Source: Sebastes aleutianus
Lineage: Eukaryota > Chordata > Actinopteri > Perciformes > Sebastidae
Assembly (NCBI GenBank): GCA_916700875.1
Contig: CAKAKS010000060.1
Span: forward strand, 2,899,334-2,963,333
Length of the DNA: 64,000 nucleotides
Reading direction: 5' to 3'
Part shown: positions 1 through 10,959 of the stretch, piece by piece
Layout: every line of letters starts with the position of its first letter
Position numbering within the stretch: the first letter of the stretch is position 1
Notes under the pieces: generated by a model
Seen by the model: only the letters and a program-made list of their open reading frames with translations
Told to the model about the DNA's origin: nothing
The model's database searches: none
Position numbers and translations under genes: made by a program

Positions 1-268
1 TAGACAAATGCAGAGAAGAGGGCGGAACTTGGAATTACAGTAGAGCGCTTATTCCTCACGTATTTCACCATCTTGTGATGGTGATGATGATGATGGTGAT
101 CGCAGGTGCCGGACATGGATAGATGAAGGTAAGAGGAGCCTTTATACAACTTCTCAACATCACTGTGATAGATCGCCATCAGATACTGATCCTTTAAAGA
201 GACTCCTGACACGCTCTGGGTCACATTACTGTCTGTTTCTGTCCACCTTTTAAAAAACAACAACTTAC
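1..268 (-). other. zadh2: zadh2/ptgr3 intron 1 (partial)
   Basis: On the minus strand the coding exon at 269-579 is followed directly by GTAAGT (268 down to 263), a full-consensus splice donor. Everything to the left is therefore the start of intron 1, which runs out of the window. It contains a short (GAT)n-like run near 75-100 and no open frame that continues the protein. The acceptor and later exons are not in view. Confidence 0.8.
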
Positions 269-579
269 CGGTTCCTCACGAGCAGCTCCGCGTCTCCGGG
301 AGTCGGAACCGCGACGGTTTGAATAGAAACGGCCTCTCTGAAATCAGGACTGAGCTTGTTGACGACCAGCTTCCTCATGCTGCTCGGTATGGACGAGCCG
401 TTAAAATCCATGAAGTGCGCGGAGTAGGACATGTCTATGATGGAGCGGCGCGGAGCCACCGGGTGAACTCCGGAAAGTGAGTCGGTTCTTCTGCGACCCG
501 CTCCGACCACCGACACAACCGACACCGCTCTGCTGCCGCTCCTCCCGGTCCGCCCCAGCAGCAGCAGGAGGCTGGACAT
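269..579 (-). CDS. zadh2: Prostaglandin reductase 3 / zinc-binding alcohol dehydrogenase domain-containing 2, first coding exon (partial gene)
   Basis: This exon encodes the first 103 residues and two bases of codon 104. From about residue 47 the reading matches vertebrate ZADH2 (PTGR3) as I remember it: an IIDMSYSAHFMDF segment, then KLVVNKLSPDFREAV, then PTPGDAELLVRNR, which leads into the MDR-superfamily GroES-like catalytic fold. The family enzyme is an NADPH-dependent reductase of 15-keto prostaglandins, reported from peroxisomes and mitochondria. I chose ATG 577-579 because the frame closes at TGA 604-606, there is no other ATG between them, and it has G at -3. A later start at Met50 (DMSYS) would resemble the shorter human N-terminus more closely. 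Residues 2-48 are Leu-, Arg- and Ser-rich and poor in acidic residues, like an organelle-targeting leader (inference). The exon ends in phase 2 at a GTAAGT donor. The nucleotide-binding half of the enzyme is outside the window. The gene is divergent from tshz1. Confidence 0.88.
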
Positions 580-1582
580 GACGCCTCCCAAATGTGACAA
601 AGTTCACGGACAACTTGACTAGCAGGCTCCGTTAGTGGCGGCAGTGAGCCGGGCTGCCGTTAGCCTGCGCTGTGGGCTGCTCTCCTCCTCTCTGTAGCCT
701 ACACAGCGAGCAGGCCAAGCCGAGCTGAACCGGGCTGCACGAGCTTTTAAACACAAATAAAAGGCGCAATATTTGTGCAGCGTGCCTCTCTGTTTGCAAA
801 AAAAAACAACAATGTAGCATTTGGGTTTAAATGGTAGCTGTGGTGCAGCCCTGTAGCAGCTCAGCAGCAGCAGCAGCTTCGCCCCAGCAGACTTGTAGTC
901 GGAGTCCCTCCCCTTCCCGGACACAACACTCACTTCCTAGTAAGGTGAAACAAATCAATCCTCGTCTCCGAACAGATCCTCAACCGTTTTCCTCCCACCA
1001 AACCGACACCGACCTCTCCAAACATCTACAAATACGCAGCTCACTATATAATAAAAGGTCGCGTTGTGCCGTTGCGCACCGTTTAAATCGCATTTTGATT
1101 CGGTTGCTGAACCGTGTTTGCGCCCACATGTCGGCTACACCTGTAACCAAAACCTCCAGCAGACATTAGTGTGTTTGCATTCCTTTCTGCTCGAACATTT
1201 CCTTTACATGTGTTCTCATCTAATTGTCACCTGACAACTGTCATTTTGTGAACACGTCTCCAGGCTATTTAAACGCATGTAACTCCTACATAACTACAAC
1301 ATAGTGTGTAACTCGTAGTACAACCAGTGACTACAACATACTGTAACATACAGTAACATCCTGTTTGGTCCTATTGAACCCCCCCACCTAGTGGGAGACG
1401 AACCTCCAACTCGTAGTCTGACAAGCTAAAGATGGACATTAAGTTGGACCAGCCGTGTACTAGTGGAGTGTTTGTTGTGCTTTGAGCTACATGTTCATCT
1501 AAGTTTTGGTTTTAGTTGGTAACTTCCGGAAGGATCCTCTCCTTTGTCGGAGGTTTTGGGTTTTAGTAAAGCAAAGGGAGAA
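580..1582. promoter_or_regulatory. Divergent zadh2-tshz1 intergenic promoter region
   Basis: Only about 2.2 kb separate the zadh2 start codon from the tshz1 start codon. The part next to zadh2 (roughly 300-760) is GC- and CpG-rich, like a housekeeping promoter and consistent with a widely expressed reductase. A TATA-like word, TATATAATAAAA, lies at 1045-1056, but no initiator can be assigned from sequence. CAG-rich sequence at 856-877 and AT-richer sequence after 1180 complete the interval. No protein-coding frame here looks real. Confidence 0.5.
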
Positions 1583-1583
1583 G

Positions 1584-1628
<45 letters not shown>
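1583..1628 (+). repeat. (GA)n microsatellite
   Basis: This is a near-pure AG run with one AAAG interruption. It lies upstream of the likely tshz1 leader and could act as a GAGA-like nucleosome-poor tract (inference). Confidence 0.9.
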
Positions 1629-1631
<3 letters not shown>

Positions 1632-2061
1632 GAAAACAAGACAATTAAAGAGATTGACAGGTAGCTCCTCTGTCAGGGTGACGCTGGTGGAGAGGGAGGA
1701 GTAAACTGGAGCAGGAACAGCCACTCGATGCGTCTGTCTATCAGTTGAGACTGTCTGAAACTGCTTCTGGATCCACCGCCTTTTCCATTTTTTCTTTTTT
1801 TTGGGAGAGCTCGGATCAGTCCCTGGAGTTTTTCCCCTCTCTCTTTTTTGCTCTTTTTAAGAGACAAATCTTTGAGTCCGTGTCGATCTGCTGTGTGTTG
1901 TTGGTGAAGCCTGGATGCGCCTGCGTCCTGTTGGTTTCTCCTCTCTCTCTCAACTGATCTGCTCTCCACCGCATCAGACACCCCGACAACAAAATACACC
2001 CGACTCTGGTCCAACATGCGATGAGATGAGCGGGGGGAATTATATCTGCGACTCTTAAAAC
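1629..2061 (+). other. tshz1: Probable tshz1 5' leader, first non-coding exon
   Basis: The interval ends at a strong donor-like site (C|GTAAGTAAG, GT at 2062-2063), so it may be a non-coding first exon or part of one. The transcription start is not visible; no convincing TATA or initiator pair was found. The interval is pyrimidine-rich at 1780-1860 (TTTTTCTTTTTTTT and similar). Assignment to tshz1 rests on position and orientation only. Confidence 0.35.
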
Positions 2062-2285
2062 GTAAGTAAGAGAGAAAGCCTGCTCGTCCCATTTATTCTT
2101 ATTTTATTCTTTGGTTCAATGGGAGAGAAAGAGGGAGGGAGGAAAAAGTGTCCGCCGGACTGGTGAGTCTGGATCCGGACTGGTGAGTCTGGATCCGGGC
2201 TGAGGTGGCGTGGTGGTGACGGGACTGACTGACATTAACCCATCTAATGCCTGTCTCTCTGTTCTCTCTCCTTTCTCTCTTCCAG
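2062..2285 (+). other. tshz1: Candidate 224-nt intron in the tshz1 5' leader
   Basis: The donor GTAAGTAAG at 2062 matches consensus. The acceptor is a long CT tract ending TTCCAG at 2280-2285. Between them is a duplicated 20-mer (2157-2196) whose two copies each carry GGTGAGT, a decoy or alternative donor. Both ends are strong, but use of this intron is inferred. Confidence 0.5.
2157..2196 (+). repeat. Exact tandem duplication of a 20-mer with embedded donor-like motif
   Basis: Two identical 20-bp units (GGACTGGTGAG...GGATCC) occupy 2157-2176 and 2177-2196. Each contains GGTGAGT and a GGATCC. The second is followed by an imperfect GGGCTGAG. Confidence 0.95.
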
Positions 2286-2526
2286 GTCTCTGGCTCAAGA
2301 GGAGAAGGAAACGCGAGGATACCAGACTTATCAGAGCGGGACTTATTGGTTTTGTTGAGTTTATTTATTGTGTAGTTTCTGTGCGTCAAAAGACGCAGCA
2401 AACTATCGTCCCCCTCCAAACAGCACTGGAGATTAGGGAGATTTATTTTTTTCCAGGGGGAGTGAAGTGAAAACTTGGGTTTCAAGGTGCTGCTGATTCT
2501 TTTCTTTTCTTTTTTAAACCCCTGCC

Positions 2527-2597
2527 ATGAGAGCCATGAAGGAAGATGATCTTTGATGGACATGGAGGTGTCAGGAGCTGGCCCAATCCATTCCTAA
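2527..2597 (+). other. Tandem uORFs 1 and 2 (TGATG overlap)
   Basis: uORF1 (2527-2556) encodes MRAMKEDDL and stop. Its TGA shares its final A with the ATG of uORF2 (2556-2597), which encodes MDMEVSGAGPIHS and stop. The overlapping TGATG arrangement is favourable to termination-reinitiation. uORF1 has G at -3. Translation is not shown; the frames are read directly from sequence. Confidence 0.5.
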
Positions 2598-2707
2598 TTT
2601 TTGGTGCTTGTTGTCGAAGCCGAGCCAGCTATTGAGTCCAAAAAAGAGCAGTCAGTTTGAGAAGAAGACAGCTCCGAGATCAGAACCCCTTCACCCCGAC
2701 AAACGGG

Positions 2708-2725
2708 ATGATTTGTCCGAACTGA
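2708..2725 (+). other. uORF 3 (minimal)
   Basis: The frame is ATG followed by four codons (ICPN) and TGA, 58 nt before the main start codon's last uORF-free stretch begins. It is read directly; function is unknown. Confidence 0.4.
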
Positions 2726-2752
2726 CAGACTGTATTAGTTTGTAATCGCTGC

Positions 2753-2823
2753 ATGAGAAGCGCCGTGGAGAGCGACGGTCACTATGCCGAGGAGAAAGCA
2801 GCAAGAGCCGCGGCGATCAGCAG
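2753..2823 (+). other. uORF 4, overlaps the tshz1 start and crosses the splice junction
   Basis: The ATG at 2753 is +1 relative to the main frame and has no stop in this exon. After splicing 2823 to 32426, codon 24 is completed across the junction (AG|C), then V-H-A-R-R and TGA at 32442-32444. The product would be 29 residues, overlapping the first 20 or so tshz1 codons out of frame. The T at -3 predicts leaky scanning past it. Confidence 0.45.
2784..2823 (+). CDS. tshz1: Teashirt zinc finger homeobox 1, coding exon 1
   Basis: This 40-nt coding segment reads MPRRKQQEPRRSA plus one base of the next codon, then the donor G|GTACAAG (GT at 2824). It is the invariant basic N-terminus of vertebrate TSHZ proteins, which as I recall begins MPRRKQQAPRRSA in human TSHZ1; the A-to-E change at residue 8 is the only difference in that stretch. 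Joined to the acceptor at 32425|32426, the split codon becomes GCG (Ala), followed by Tyr and then MPEDELK, matching the family's AAYVPEEELK. The exon is short enough that ORF-based prediction misses it. The conserved MPRRKQQ start is a short basic leader; in other zinc-finger repressors a related N-terminal motif recruits the NuRD complex, and whether it does so here is inference. Confidence 0.93.
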
Positions 2824-5560
2824 GTACAAGCCGCTCCTCCATTTACCAGCACTACACAACTACTTCTCATTTACTGTCAAGTGTCAAATGAAAATATCTC
2901 CTTCCACATCACATTGTTTAGTTGTTTTGCATGCTGACATTTATTTAACAACTGTGTTTAAATTTAATTAGTTGTGTTATTAACACAGCGCGCGACTCAA
3001 CCCCCCTGACCCACAGTTGCGTTTTAAAATGGGTCTTAATTGCACAAATGACGCACATATCTGCGCATTGCCATTTTTTTATTATCCTCCTTTGCCAGGA
3101 AAGTTCTCTTAAGAATGGTGAGATAAACTAAATGGCATGTTATGGGGATAAAAGGGAGCTTTTGAGGTTCAAGAGTGAGTAATGATGAATAATTGACTGG
3201 GAAAGAAGGGGGAGAAAACTGGTGAGAGCCGGTTTTTTTTCCTCCTTTTCTTTCTGTTTTATTAGAGGATTGCCATCCTTGATTTGATGCGTGATTGATC
3301 GCCTGTCATGTGGCAGTCTTTGATCTATTCATCCCTGATAAACATCAATAAATCCTGCCATGAAGACAAGCATGCCTCTGGTAGGTTTAGCACACAACCC
3401 TCCTGTTGTCTCAAGCAGGAAAAAAAAGTTGTGAATTAGGGTGGAAAAATCACCTCGTTTTATTTTCAGGGAAAAAGCAGATGAAAGGACGGTGTGTATG
3501 TTGAACAGATCACAGGAAAAAAATCAACCCAAACACTCCTTTTTTTAATCAGGTGTTTGCCTTTTGGTTGATGGAGATAATCTTTTAAGCAACATTCCCA
3601 TCCAGATTCAGCCCACATTCACTGTAAGAATCAGTCCAGTAATGAAATCAATATCCACTGCTGGAGGCGAGTAGAACGTTTGCAATGTGACCAACTGATA
3701 AAACCAGGTCTTGGCAGAGAGGACCGACAAGGTTGACTTCTAGTGGTTTGGATTTGGACTCCCCCTTTTTTCCTCTCTCGTCTCCCTGCAGCCTTTAAAC
3801 AAATGTAAATGAGTGACAGGGGTTTCTACCTCTGTGCTAATGAGGCCGGGCCTTTGAAGTTAGGCATTAACAACTGGAGTGAACAAAAGACAGTTACAGA
3901 ATTTTAAAGAGATTTTGAAATATGAGGTGCAAAGCGGGTCGAACAGGAGGGCCAGCCGACGAAGACTTTGAACTCAGCGGGTTTTATCATTTTAAGCAGG
4001 GAGCTGCTGCTGCTGCTGCTGGTGGTGGTGGTGGTGGTGGTGAGGATGAGGAGGAGGATGAGAAGCAGTGTAGGATGGAGAACATTCAACCGGTGCTCAC
4101 TGTCGACTTCTCTCTTTCTCCCTAGCAAAGCACTTCTCACATGATTTCGGGCCTACTCTGTTCAGATTTAGATATCTCGCTTTACTTTTCCGAGTGTGTG
4201 TGTGTGTGAGTTTCGGTTGTTGTTTTGGTGAAATAGCCCACTGGAAACGGTCGACCATGGTGGCAGCTGAGTGACTCCTGTTAGCTTTCTGCATGTAGAT
4301 GGAGGCATGAAAACATGACATCGCTGTGACCCCTCCCTTCTCTCACCACACACACACACACACACCATTGATCCATTACACTGTCCACTGAGTGCCATGC
4401 GCATCATATGGGTTGTAATGGTCAATCACAGCTTGGCAGACGGGATGTTTTCCATTCTTCCATGAACATGACAGTCAGTCAGAGATAACGCCCTCCACTC
4501 CACGCTCCCAGTAGCAACAAATAACCAACACACACTCACACACTGGGCTAGCCTGGTGCTCCACTGGGAGCTGGTACTGACCTGTGGCTTCCTCTCTGTG
4601 CTGCTGCTCAGAGAGGAAATTGCTCATGGTGGTGGTGGGAGCGAGCGAGCATGGAAATCACAGCTCAGACAATTAAAACAACAATAGCAGACTTGTCTCG
4701 ACAGGTTTCTCTTTCTTTTTTTTCTCTCACCTTGTACCTTTTTCAGAGAATATTATTTGTTATGTAACGTCTGTTTTAGTGTTTCAAGGCCGAATCAGGC
4801 ATAAAATATTCCACAACACCAGAAATGGCGAAAAGTCATAATTGTGGATTTCTTTGGAGATTTACTATCAGCTGTAGAAATTATATTTTCCTATAATGTA
4901 GCCAGGTTATAATCAAATGTCTTCCATGGGCTTGTAGCAACAACGTCATTTTTGTATTCCTTATTTACCCCTAAATTTGTAAAATTTCTTTAATTTATCT
5001 TTTTTTTTTTTTTTATTTTACAGTTACATAAAGACATCTCTGATTTTGACTCATAATTAAATTTATTTTCTCAAACAATAATTTTCCAACTCAATTTTCT
5101 CCTGAAGCTTGTGTGTCTGTATGTGGAGTTAAGATCCACCAAAAATGGCCAAGAAACCAGGATATTTTACAGACCATATGTAGCTCTCATTACACTTTAA
5201 AAAAATAAATTATAGTTTTCATTCAAGAATCCGAGTAGTAAAGCTGAGATGGAAAGAAACCTGCTTTAGAGAGTGTGTAAAATGGATATTTCCCTCCTTC
5301 CACTATACATTTTATAGTGCACAGATGCATGTTCCTGTGTGTGTTATTACACTTGTAGCCTCACCTCGTCATTAAAACGACTGGATTTAAGAGTGAGGGA
5401 TGAGGGTGGGGGGGTGCAGGAAGGAAGGAAGGCAGGAACAATAAAAAAGACAGAATGGAGTGATGCCGTCTTTCATCCGAGGCAGGCTTTTAGATAGCCT
5501 TACAGGAGGAAGATGAGGAGGAAGAGCAGATAAGATAGTCGCTCTTATTTCTGCGGAGCA
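2824..5560 (+). other. Intron segment: mixed unique sequence with simple repeats
   Basis: The segment holds a complex block near 3240-3370 with CATTCATCCCTGATAAAC-like words, a GCT/GGT triplet tract at 4003-4042, short TG and CA runs near 4195 and 4347, and AT-rich low-information sequence at 4740-5240 including a T16 run. No gene or recognised transposon is visible. Confidence 0.6.
4003..4042 (+). repeat. (GCT)n-(GGT)n triplet tract
   Basis: About six GCT units run directly into about seven GGT units, then GAG/GAT-rich sequence to 4072. The compound triplet makes open frames in all phases; none is credible as protein. Confidence 0.9.
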
Positions 5561-5639
5561 CGGTGGTTAATTATAAGAAAGACAGTGTGTGTGTGTGTGT
5601 GTGGGTATGGGGGGGGGTGTGGGGGTAAGGTTGCTTCCC

Positions 5640-5790
5640 GTTGGCTTCATTAGAGAGAGCCCTAATTATCTGCGGAGCTGATGGATTTGTGACAGGCCCT
5701 AACGATTAATGCTGACAAATTCAGTAAGGTGTCAAGTCCGCAGCTGCCTTGATGTAATCAAGTTGATATTATACAGTCCCCATAGCCCCT
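5640..5790 (+). promoter_or_regulatory. Candidate conserved non-coding element (homeodomain words)
   Basis: The block is high-complexity sequence free of simple repeats. It contains CCTAATTATC, AACGATTAATGC, a CAGCTG E-box and GATGTAATCAAG within 150 bp. It lies just after a TG/G-rich repeat. Conservation is not testable here; the call rests on motif density and the known enhancer-rich setting of TSHZ genes. Confidence 0.35.
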
Positions 5791-7443
5791 AGTGCAGCAC
5801 CAACTCAATTTGCCTGTGCAGGTGACAAATGGACTTTGCTACCTGACTAATCACGTCAGGAGACAATGCCAGTTAATGACCTCAGTGAGCCCCCGCCGCC
5901 CCCACCCCCACCCCCACCTCTCTTATAACCTTGTAATAAGCGAGCCAGACCAGCACATCGCAACCTTTCCCTCTGTTCTCTCTGTTTTTTATTTGTATTT
6001 TCGACGGTCTCATTCCCTTTTGTTTATATTTTAATCCCTTCAATTACAGAGTTTATCATTTCTGTTTCAAGTAGCGTTGCATTTTCTTAAAGTTTCCTCT
6101 TGTTTTTCGGCTGGAATGTGAGGGTGGAAACGTTTCAACTGTTGCAGGAGATTTATTTATTTTTATATTAATGACACAACCCGGGCCTGTTCTAACAACT
6201 TGATGTATCGGCACTCCAAAGTAATCCCACGGACCGTTTTTAAAAAATATAGACGTTCGGTTGGAAGGTTTTTTACACTTTTTGCATGTGTTGCAGCCCT
6301 GCTAGTAAATCACCACCACATCATAACACGGCCCGCTCGCACTTTTGGCTGAACGTCCTCCCAACTCGGTGCTGTTTGTAGCCGCCTCGCTGAAGGCCTC
6401 CAGTTTATTTCCGAGCTGGAGAATCACAGTGCCCAGGGATTAATGATTTTGCATGCCCGGGGTAGCTAAGATTACACAGCGACCTTTGTGCTCTTACTTG
6501 ACGATGCTGTTATGTGATATTCTCTCCCCTCGAAATAATCAGCATGCTGAGATTTATGTGCACCCCCCCACCACCACCAACCACCCTTCTGTCTACACCA
6601 GCGTCCTGAGGAGTGCAGCAGTGTATAGCCTCTAGGTGTGTGTTTTTTTTTTTACTTTTAATGTTGCTGGATTTGAATACCCCCCTCTTTCCTGAGAATT
6701 AGAACAGTCTTGTTTTGATAAAGAAAAAGTTTATTTCCAGCAAAGGAACTAGTGTCTTTGGCCTGAAAGTTGGAGCGGCTTATTACATCCGATGGCTTAA
6801 GGGCTCCACAGCTTCTGAGAAATGAGAAGTTTATGTTATAATTCAGTGAAGAAAGTGTGTGTGTGAGAGTTAGAGAGGGAGGGAGGGGGGGGGGGAGACA
6901 GAGGCGAAGAGAGCGTGTGTGTGTTTGTAGCTTAGCACTGACCGGTGTTAGTTTTCCTGGAATGAATAACTTGAACGAGTGTAACGGTAACCGCTCCGTG
7001 TTAGTCATCCTCTTTAGCGGGGCCTGTCTTCGGATCCCCTCTCCGTTCCCTCGCCGGAGCACGAAAACAACCTTCCAACAGCAGCTCCACATATTCCTCA
7101 CTTCTTCTGACTGTCATATCTGTTCACTAATCCCAATCAAAAACGAGGGGATACCAGACAGAGCAGGAACACTATATTGATCCATAGCGGCCAGTTTTCA
7201 GTTATGTTTCCTGGGCATTCCCTTTAGCGTATGTGTGTTTGGCGGTCGGACTCGGCTAGAGGTTACGCTAATTGGAGCGGTGGTGTCGTTAGCAGGTGGC
7301 ATCGATCGACCTCGTCGATAGCCACTTTTGCTCCTGCGCCACCCTCCGAAACTATTAGTTAAATTTACATCAGGGATTTGAGGCAGTCAAAGGTCAAACA
7401 CGCTCAGCTCGCTCTTCTAATGCCTCGAGTCACCAGAAGTGCC

Positions 7444-7445
<2 letters not shown>

Positions 7446-7480
<35 letters not shown>
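7446..7480 (+). repeat. (TG)n microsatellite
   Basis: This is a pure 35-bp TG run in the sense strand of the intron, followed by CTGCGTGTGTGG. Confidence 0.95.
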
Positions 7481-7481
<1 letters not shown>

Positions 7482-7838
7482 TGCGTGTGTGGTATTAGTT
7501 ACTTACATTTATTATCCTTGCACATGCAATCCTTTTGCACAGATCTTCCATTTATAAAACAGCTTCAAGATCAACATGAAAGGTTTTTTTATAGTATTGA
7601 TTATCAGTGAATAACTAATATAATGAAATGGAAGGTGTTAGCAAGGTTTAAGCAGCATGTGTTAAGCTTTTTCTGTTCACACAGATAAGAATATATTTCA
7701 CACCGTAGCAATAGCACCCCTCCTTGTCTCTTTCTCTTCCTTTCTTTCTGATTCTTTCCGGGGCATTCTCAACAAAAGCTGCCCTCAGGGCACGCTGCTA
7801 CCATCACTAGCAGTGTGTTGCCCTCGCTGCACTTTAGA

Positions 7839-7925
7839 CACACACACACACACACACACACACACCGTCAGCCATAAACACAGACAGTCAGACTGACAGA
7901 CAGACAGATCCACACACACACACAC
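7839..7925 (+). repeat. (CA)n microsatellite pair
   Basis: A CA run at 7839-7865 is followed by a CAGA-rich spacer and a second short CA run at 7912-7924. Confidence 0.9.
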
Positions 7926-8299
7926 CTACACCTAATGCTTAAGTGCAGCCAGCATGTCTCTGTGGGAGGTCATAATGGAGGTGGCTTAGTATGATGGGAA
8001 ATCATATCATTAAAGCAGCCAGATGTGCTTTGTTGCCTGCCTTGCAGCACATAAAAACAGCAGCAAGTCATGGGATCCAAAAAAGAAAAAGAAGAAAAAA
8101 ATCCAAGTCTGAGAAAATCAAGTCTGAAACAGATAGAAAGCAGCCCCTCTGGGACTGGGCTGACAAGCAGTCTTACTCCTGACTGCCATAGAAAAACAAT
8201 TTCCCCCAAATAAAGAATTTTTGTTCTCATTTTTCAATGTCGCGGCAGCATAACAAACTCGTTTTTTTTTTTACTTTTCGTGAAATTCAGATTGGACTC

Positions 8300-8460
8300 A
8301 AAGCTTTGATAAACGGCGCGCTGTTGCTGTTATCAGCTCTTTGTTAAGTGTGCTTAATTACTATGTAATATTTGTGTTGTGCTGAGTAATTACATTTTGT
8401 TAAGGCTCCACAGTGGGGATGTAAGGCTCATTAATGAAAAATTGTTCACATGTTGTGTTT
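8300..8460 (+). promoter_or_regulatory. Candidate conserved non-coding element (TAATTAC pair)
   Basis: Unique sequence contains GTTATCAGC (GATA-type), GCTTAATTACTATG, GAGTAATTACATT and CTCATTAATG within about 160 bp. The two TAATTAC words in similar context suggest paired homeodomain sites. Functional status is inferred. Confidence 0.35.
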
Positions 8461-8919
8461 CTTTTTTCTTCTTCTTCTTCTTCTTCTCTGGCACATAATT
8501 TGAGACATGAGGAAGATAAGAGGGGAAGCGTTCAAGAGAAGTAGTCGTGCAACATTTAAGGCGCTAAAACTTGACATCTCAAATTTTCTTAAGTAAAGTA
8601 TTACATTTGCCGAGGGTAAATTTGCTCTCTTGATCAGCGCCGTGCCTCCTCGAGAGGCTATGGGAAAAGTCTGCTAGAGCCAAATTTAACATGTTACTTC
8701 TATCAATAAAAGATGAGCAATTACAGAATATTTTGTCTAATAAGTATTTGAATTCCTCGGCGCAGGAAAAAAACAAAAAAAACATGTAGCTTACCCACTC
8801 ATTACATCAGTTAGCAGGGGGAGTGAGAGGCAGCTCTTTGATGCCAACAAACAAACAAGACAAACGAGATGGGCCCACTACAGAAGAGCAAAAGCCCTAT
8901 CCAGGGACACCCAACCCCT

Positions 8920-9060
8920 GCACACTCCTCCCTCTCCTCCGTCTCTTCTTCCTCTCCCTCTCCCTCTCTCTCCGTCTCTTTCACGTATACCTCTCATCTC
9001 TCCTCTCGTTTCTCGGCACTCCCTCTCCCTTTATTTCTTGCTCTTTTCCCCTCTCCAGCA
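8920..9060 (+). repeat. CT-rich low-complexity tract
   Basis: About 140 bp are almost wholly pyrimidine on the plus strand (CTCTCC, TCTTCC and similar). The complementary polypurine strand creates long spurious open frames. No gene is present. Confidence 0.8.
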
Positions 9061-10959
9061 TGTTTCTCATCTCACATCCCCCTCTCTTCTGGATAAATAC
9101 TCGTTCTTTGCCACTCAAAAGCAAAGAGAAAAGAGAGAAGTGCTGGTGGTAGAGGAGGAGGGGGGTGAATGAAAAACGGGGACGTGAAAAAAATGTTTTT
9201 TTTTTCCTGTTTTTTTTAAACTGAGCTCCTTTCTTTCCCCCTGTCGGTTGTACCTCATCAGACAAAGTTAGGTGGAGATCGCCGGGGAAATGAAAAGCTG
9301 AAAGGGAAACAAATGAGGGAAGTTAAAGTGTGCATTCTTGATTTTTTTGAGAGCCAAATCTTTAATCATCTCAACATGGTTTCGAACGTGTAGAGCAATG
9401 TAGTGAAATATGTTTTGGCGATCGAGAAAAACGGGAAGAGTGGATGTTCGTCGATGGCGGCGGGCACCGATGTTTAGTCCAACAGCAGCATCAGAGAAGA
9501 TGGTGTTAGTGGGTGGGGGTCTACGTGGGTGGACGGATGGATGGTAAGGTGGTGTGATGGCGTTAGAGGGAGGGGGGGCAGCTTTTAGAACGGGTATTAG
9601 AGCTGACAGATGAACGGGACGATGAACAAATTCTCCTGCAACAGCTGTGACTGCCGCCATTATCCTGACAGGTGTCAATTAAGAATTACTGCCCGGCCGG
9701 CCGAATGCCCCTCCCGACTTGCACACGTCCCTCCATCCCTACAACCCTCCCACCCCCTTGTCCAGCTGTCGGCGTGCGAGCGAAATAACACTTTACCCTT
9801 GTCAGTGTTGTCACAGGCCCCGCAGCCCCGGTTCTCTCCCCCCCCTTTGAAACGGCGGCCAGCGGCAGAGGCTCGCTGATCAATAGCTCGGCGTATTAGC
9901 GATCGTGGTGTCCGTAGGTGGACCAGTTTTGTCCATTTGTTTCTGCACAACTTGTGATCTACTGTTTGAATCTCGCCCTCCGATCAGGTAACTAAACATT
10001 ACCGGAAAGATGCGATGACGCACGCATCGAAAAAATGGTGATTTAACTCCAGCGTGAAACCCTGTTGCTGCCTTTTTAAGTAACCCGTAGTTCTAAAGCT
10101 TTAGATCAGGCTGCAGTATGGTGTTTAACTCCATTCTGCAGGTTAGAAAAAGCCCCTTCATTACATCCCTGGCCTGTGTTTGTGTGTGTGTGTGGGTGCA
10201 TTTTGTACACAGTGTGTGGTGTGTTCACCTTTTGCAAAGCAGCGGCTGCAGAGTAACCTAGATTGTGCTTCCCTTGATCCTCTGTTACTCACGCTGCTGG
10301 CTAATACAGGGCCGCTTTTATTCCACATTGTAAAGTGGGGAGTTGAGGTCAATGAGTGAGAAAATGAACAGTTGCCATTGCCCATCTCGAAGGCTCCCTT
10401 CCAGTAAAGCCGCTGGCTGACAAACACATTTTGGGGTCGGCAGGCTTCTGGCTTTTTTACAGCGGGGGAAAAAAAAGGAAATTCAAGCGTGTGTGTTCCT
10501 CATTTGCCATATTTTCTCAATTTTTAGGGGTTTAAATCAGCGCGGTGGCATGCAGTTTAATTTCCCTTTAATTATTAAAGTGTAATAGAAAGCATCATGT
10601 GTGCGAGGCTACGATTCAGCTGGCCAAAGTGGTGACAGCGTGTGTGTGTGTGTGTGTGTGTGAGTAATAAAGAGGGAGACATACTGTAAAGATTAGCGTT
10701 ACATACCTTTATTTCTAATTATACACCATATAATTTACCCTCTCGTGCACATGTGTTCTATGAATTTTAAAGTTATTATGCGTTCATGTGCCACGCTGTT
10801 GACACTGTGTAGTTATTACTTGCTTTCTGTAATAAATGCAGTTTTTTCGGTGCCGGCGCAGAATAAACATGAGAAGCTTCAATCGGTAGAAGGAGGAAGC
10901 AAAAACAGCAACGCGGAAAAGGCAACATGAGAGTGAGCGTGAGCGCGAGGCTCCCCAGG

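Larger units (their letters stand above)
2286..2783 (+). other. tshz1: tshz1 5' UTR next to the start codon
   Basis: This leader runs from the candidate acceptor to the start codon at 2784. It contains four upstream AUGs. The first two small frames, at 2527 and 2556, overlap by one base; another is at 2708; a fourth at 2753 overlaps the main start out of frame. The main AUG has A at -3 (CACT-ATG-C), a better context than the overlapping uAUG, which has T at -3. Confidence 0.6.

Noticed and set aside
401..613. Second minus-strand frame over the zadh2 exon
   Set aside because: The overlapping frame with clear ZADH2 similarity ending at a consensus donor is the real one.
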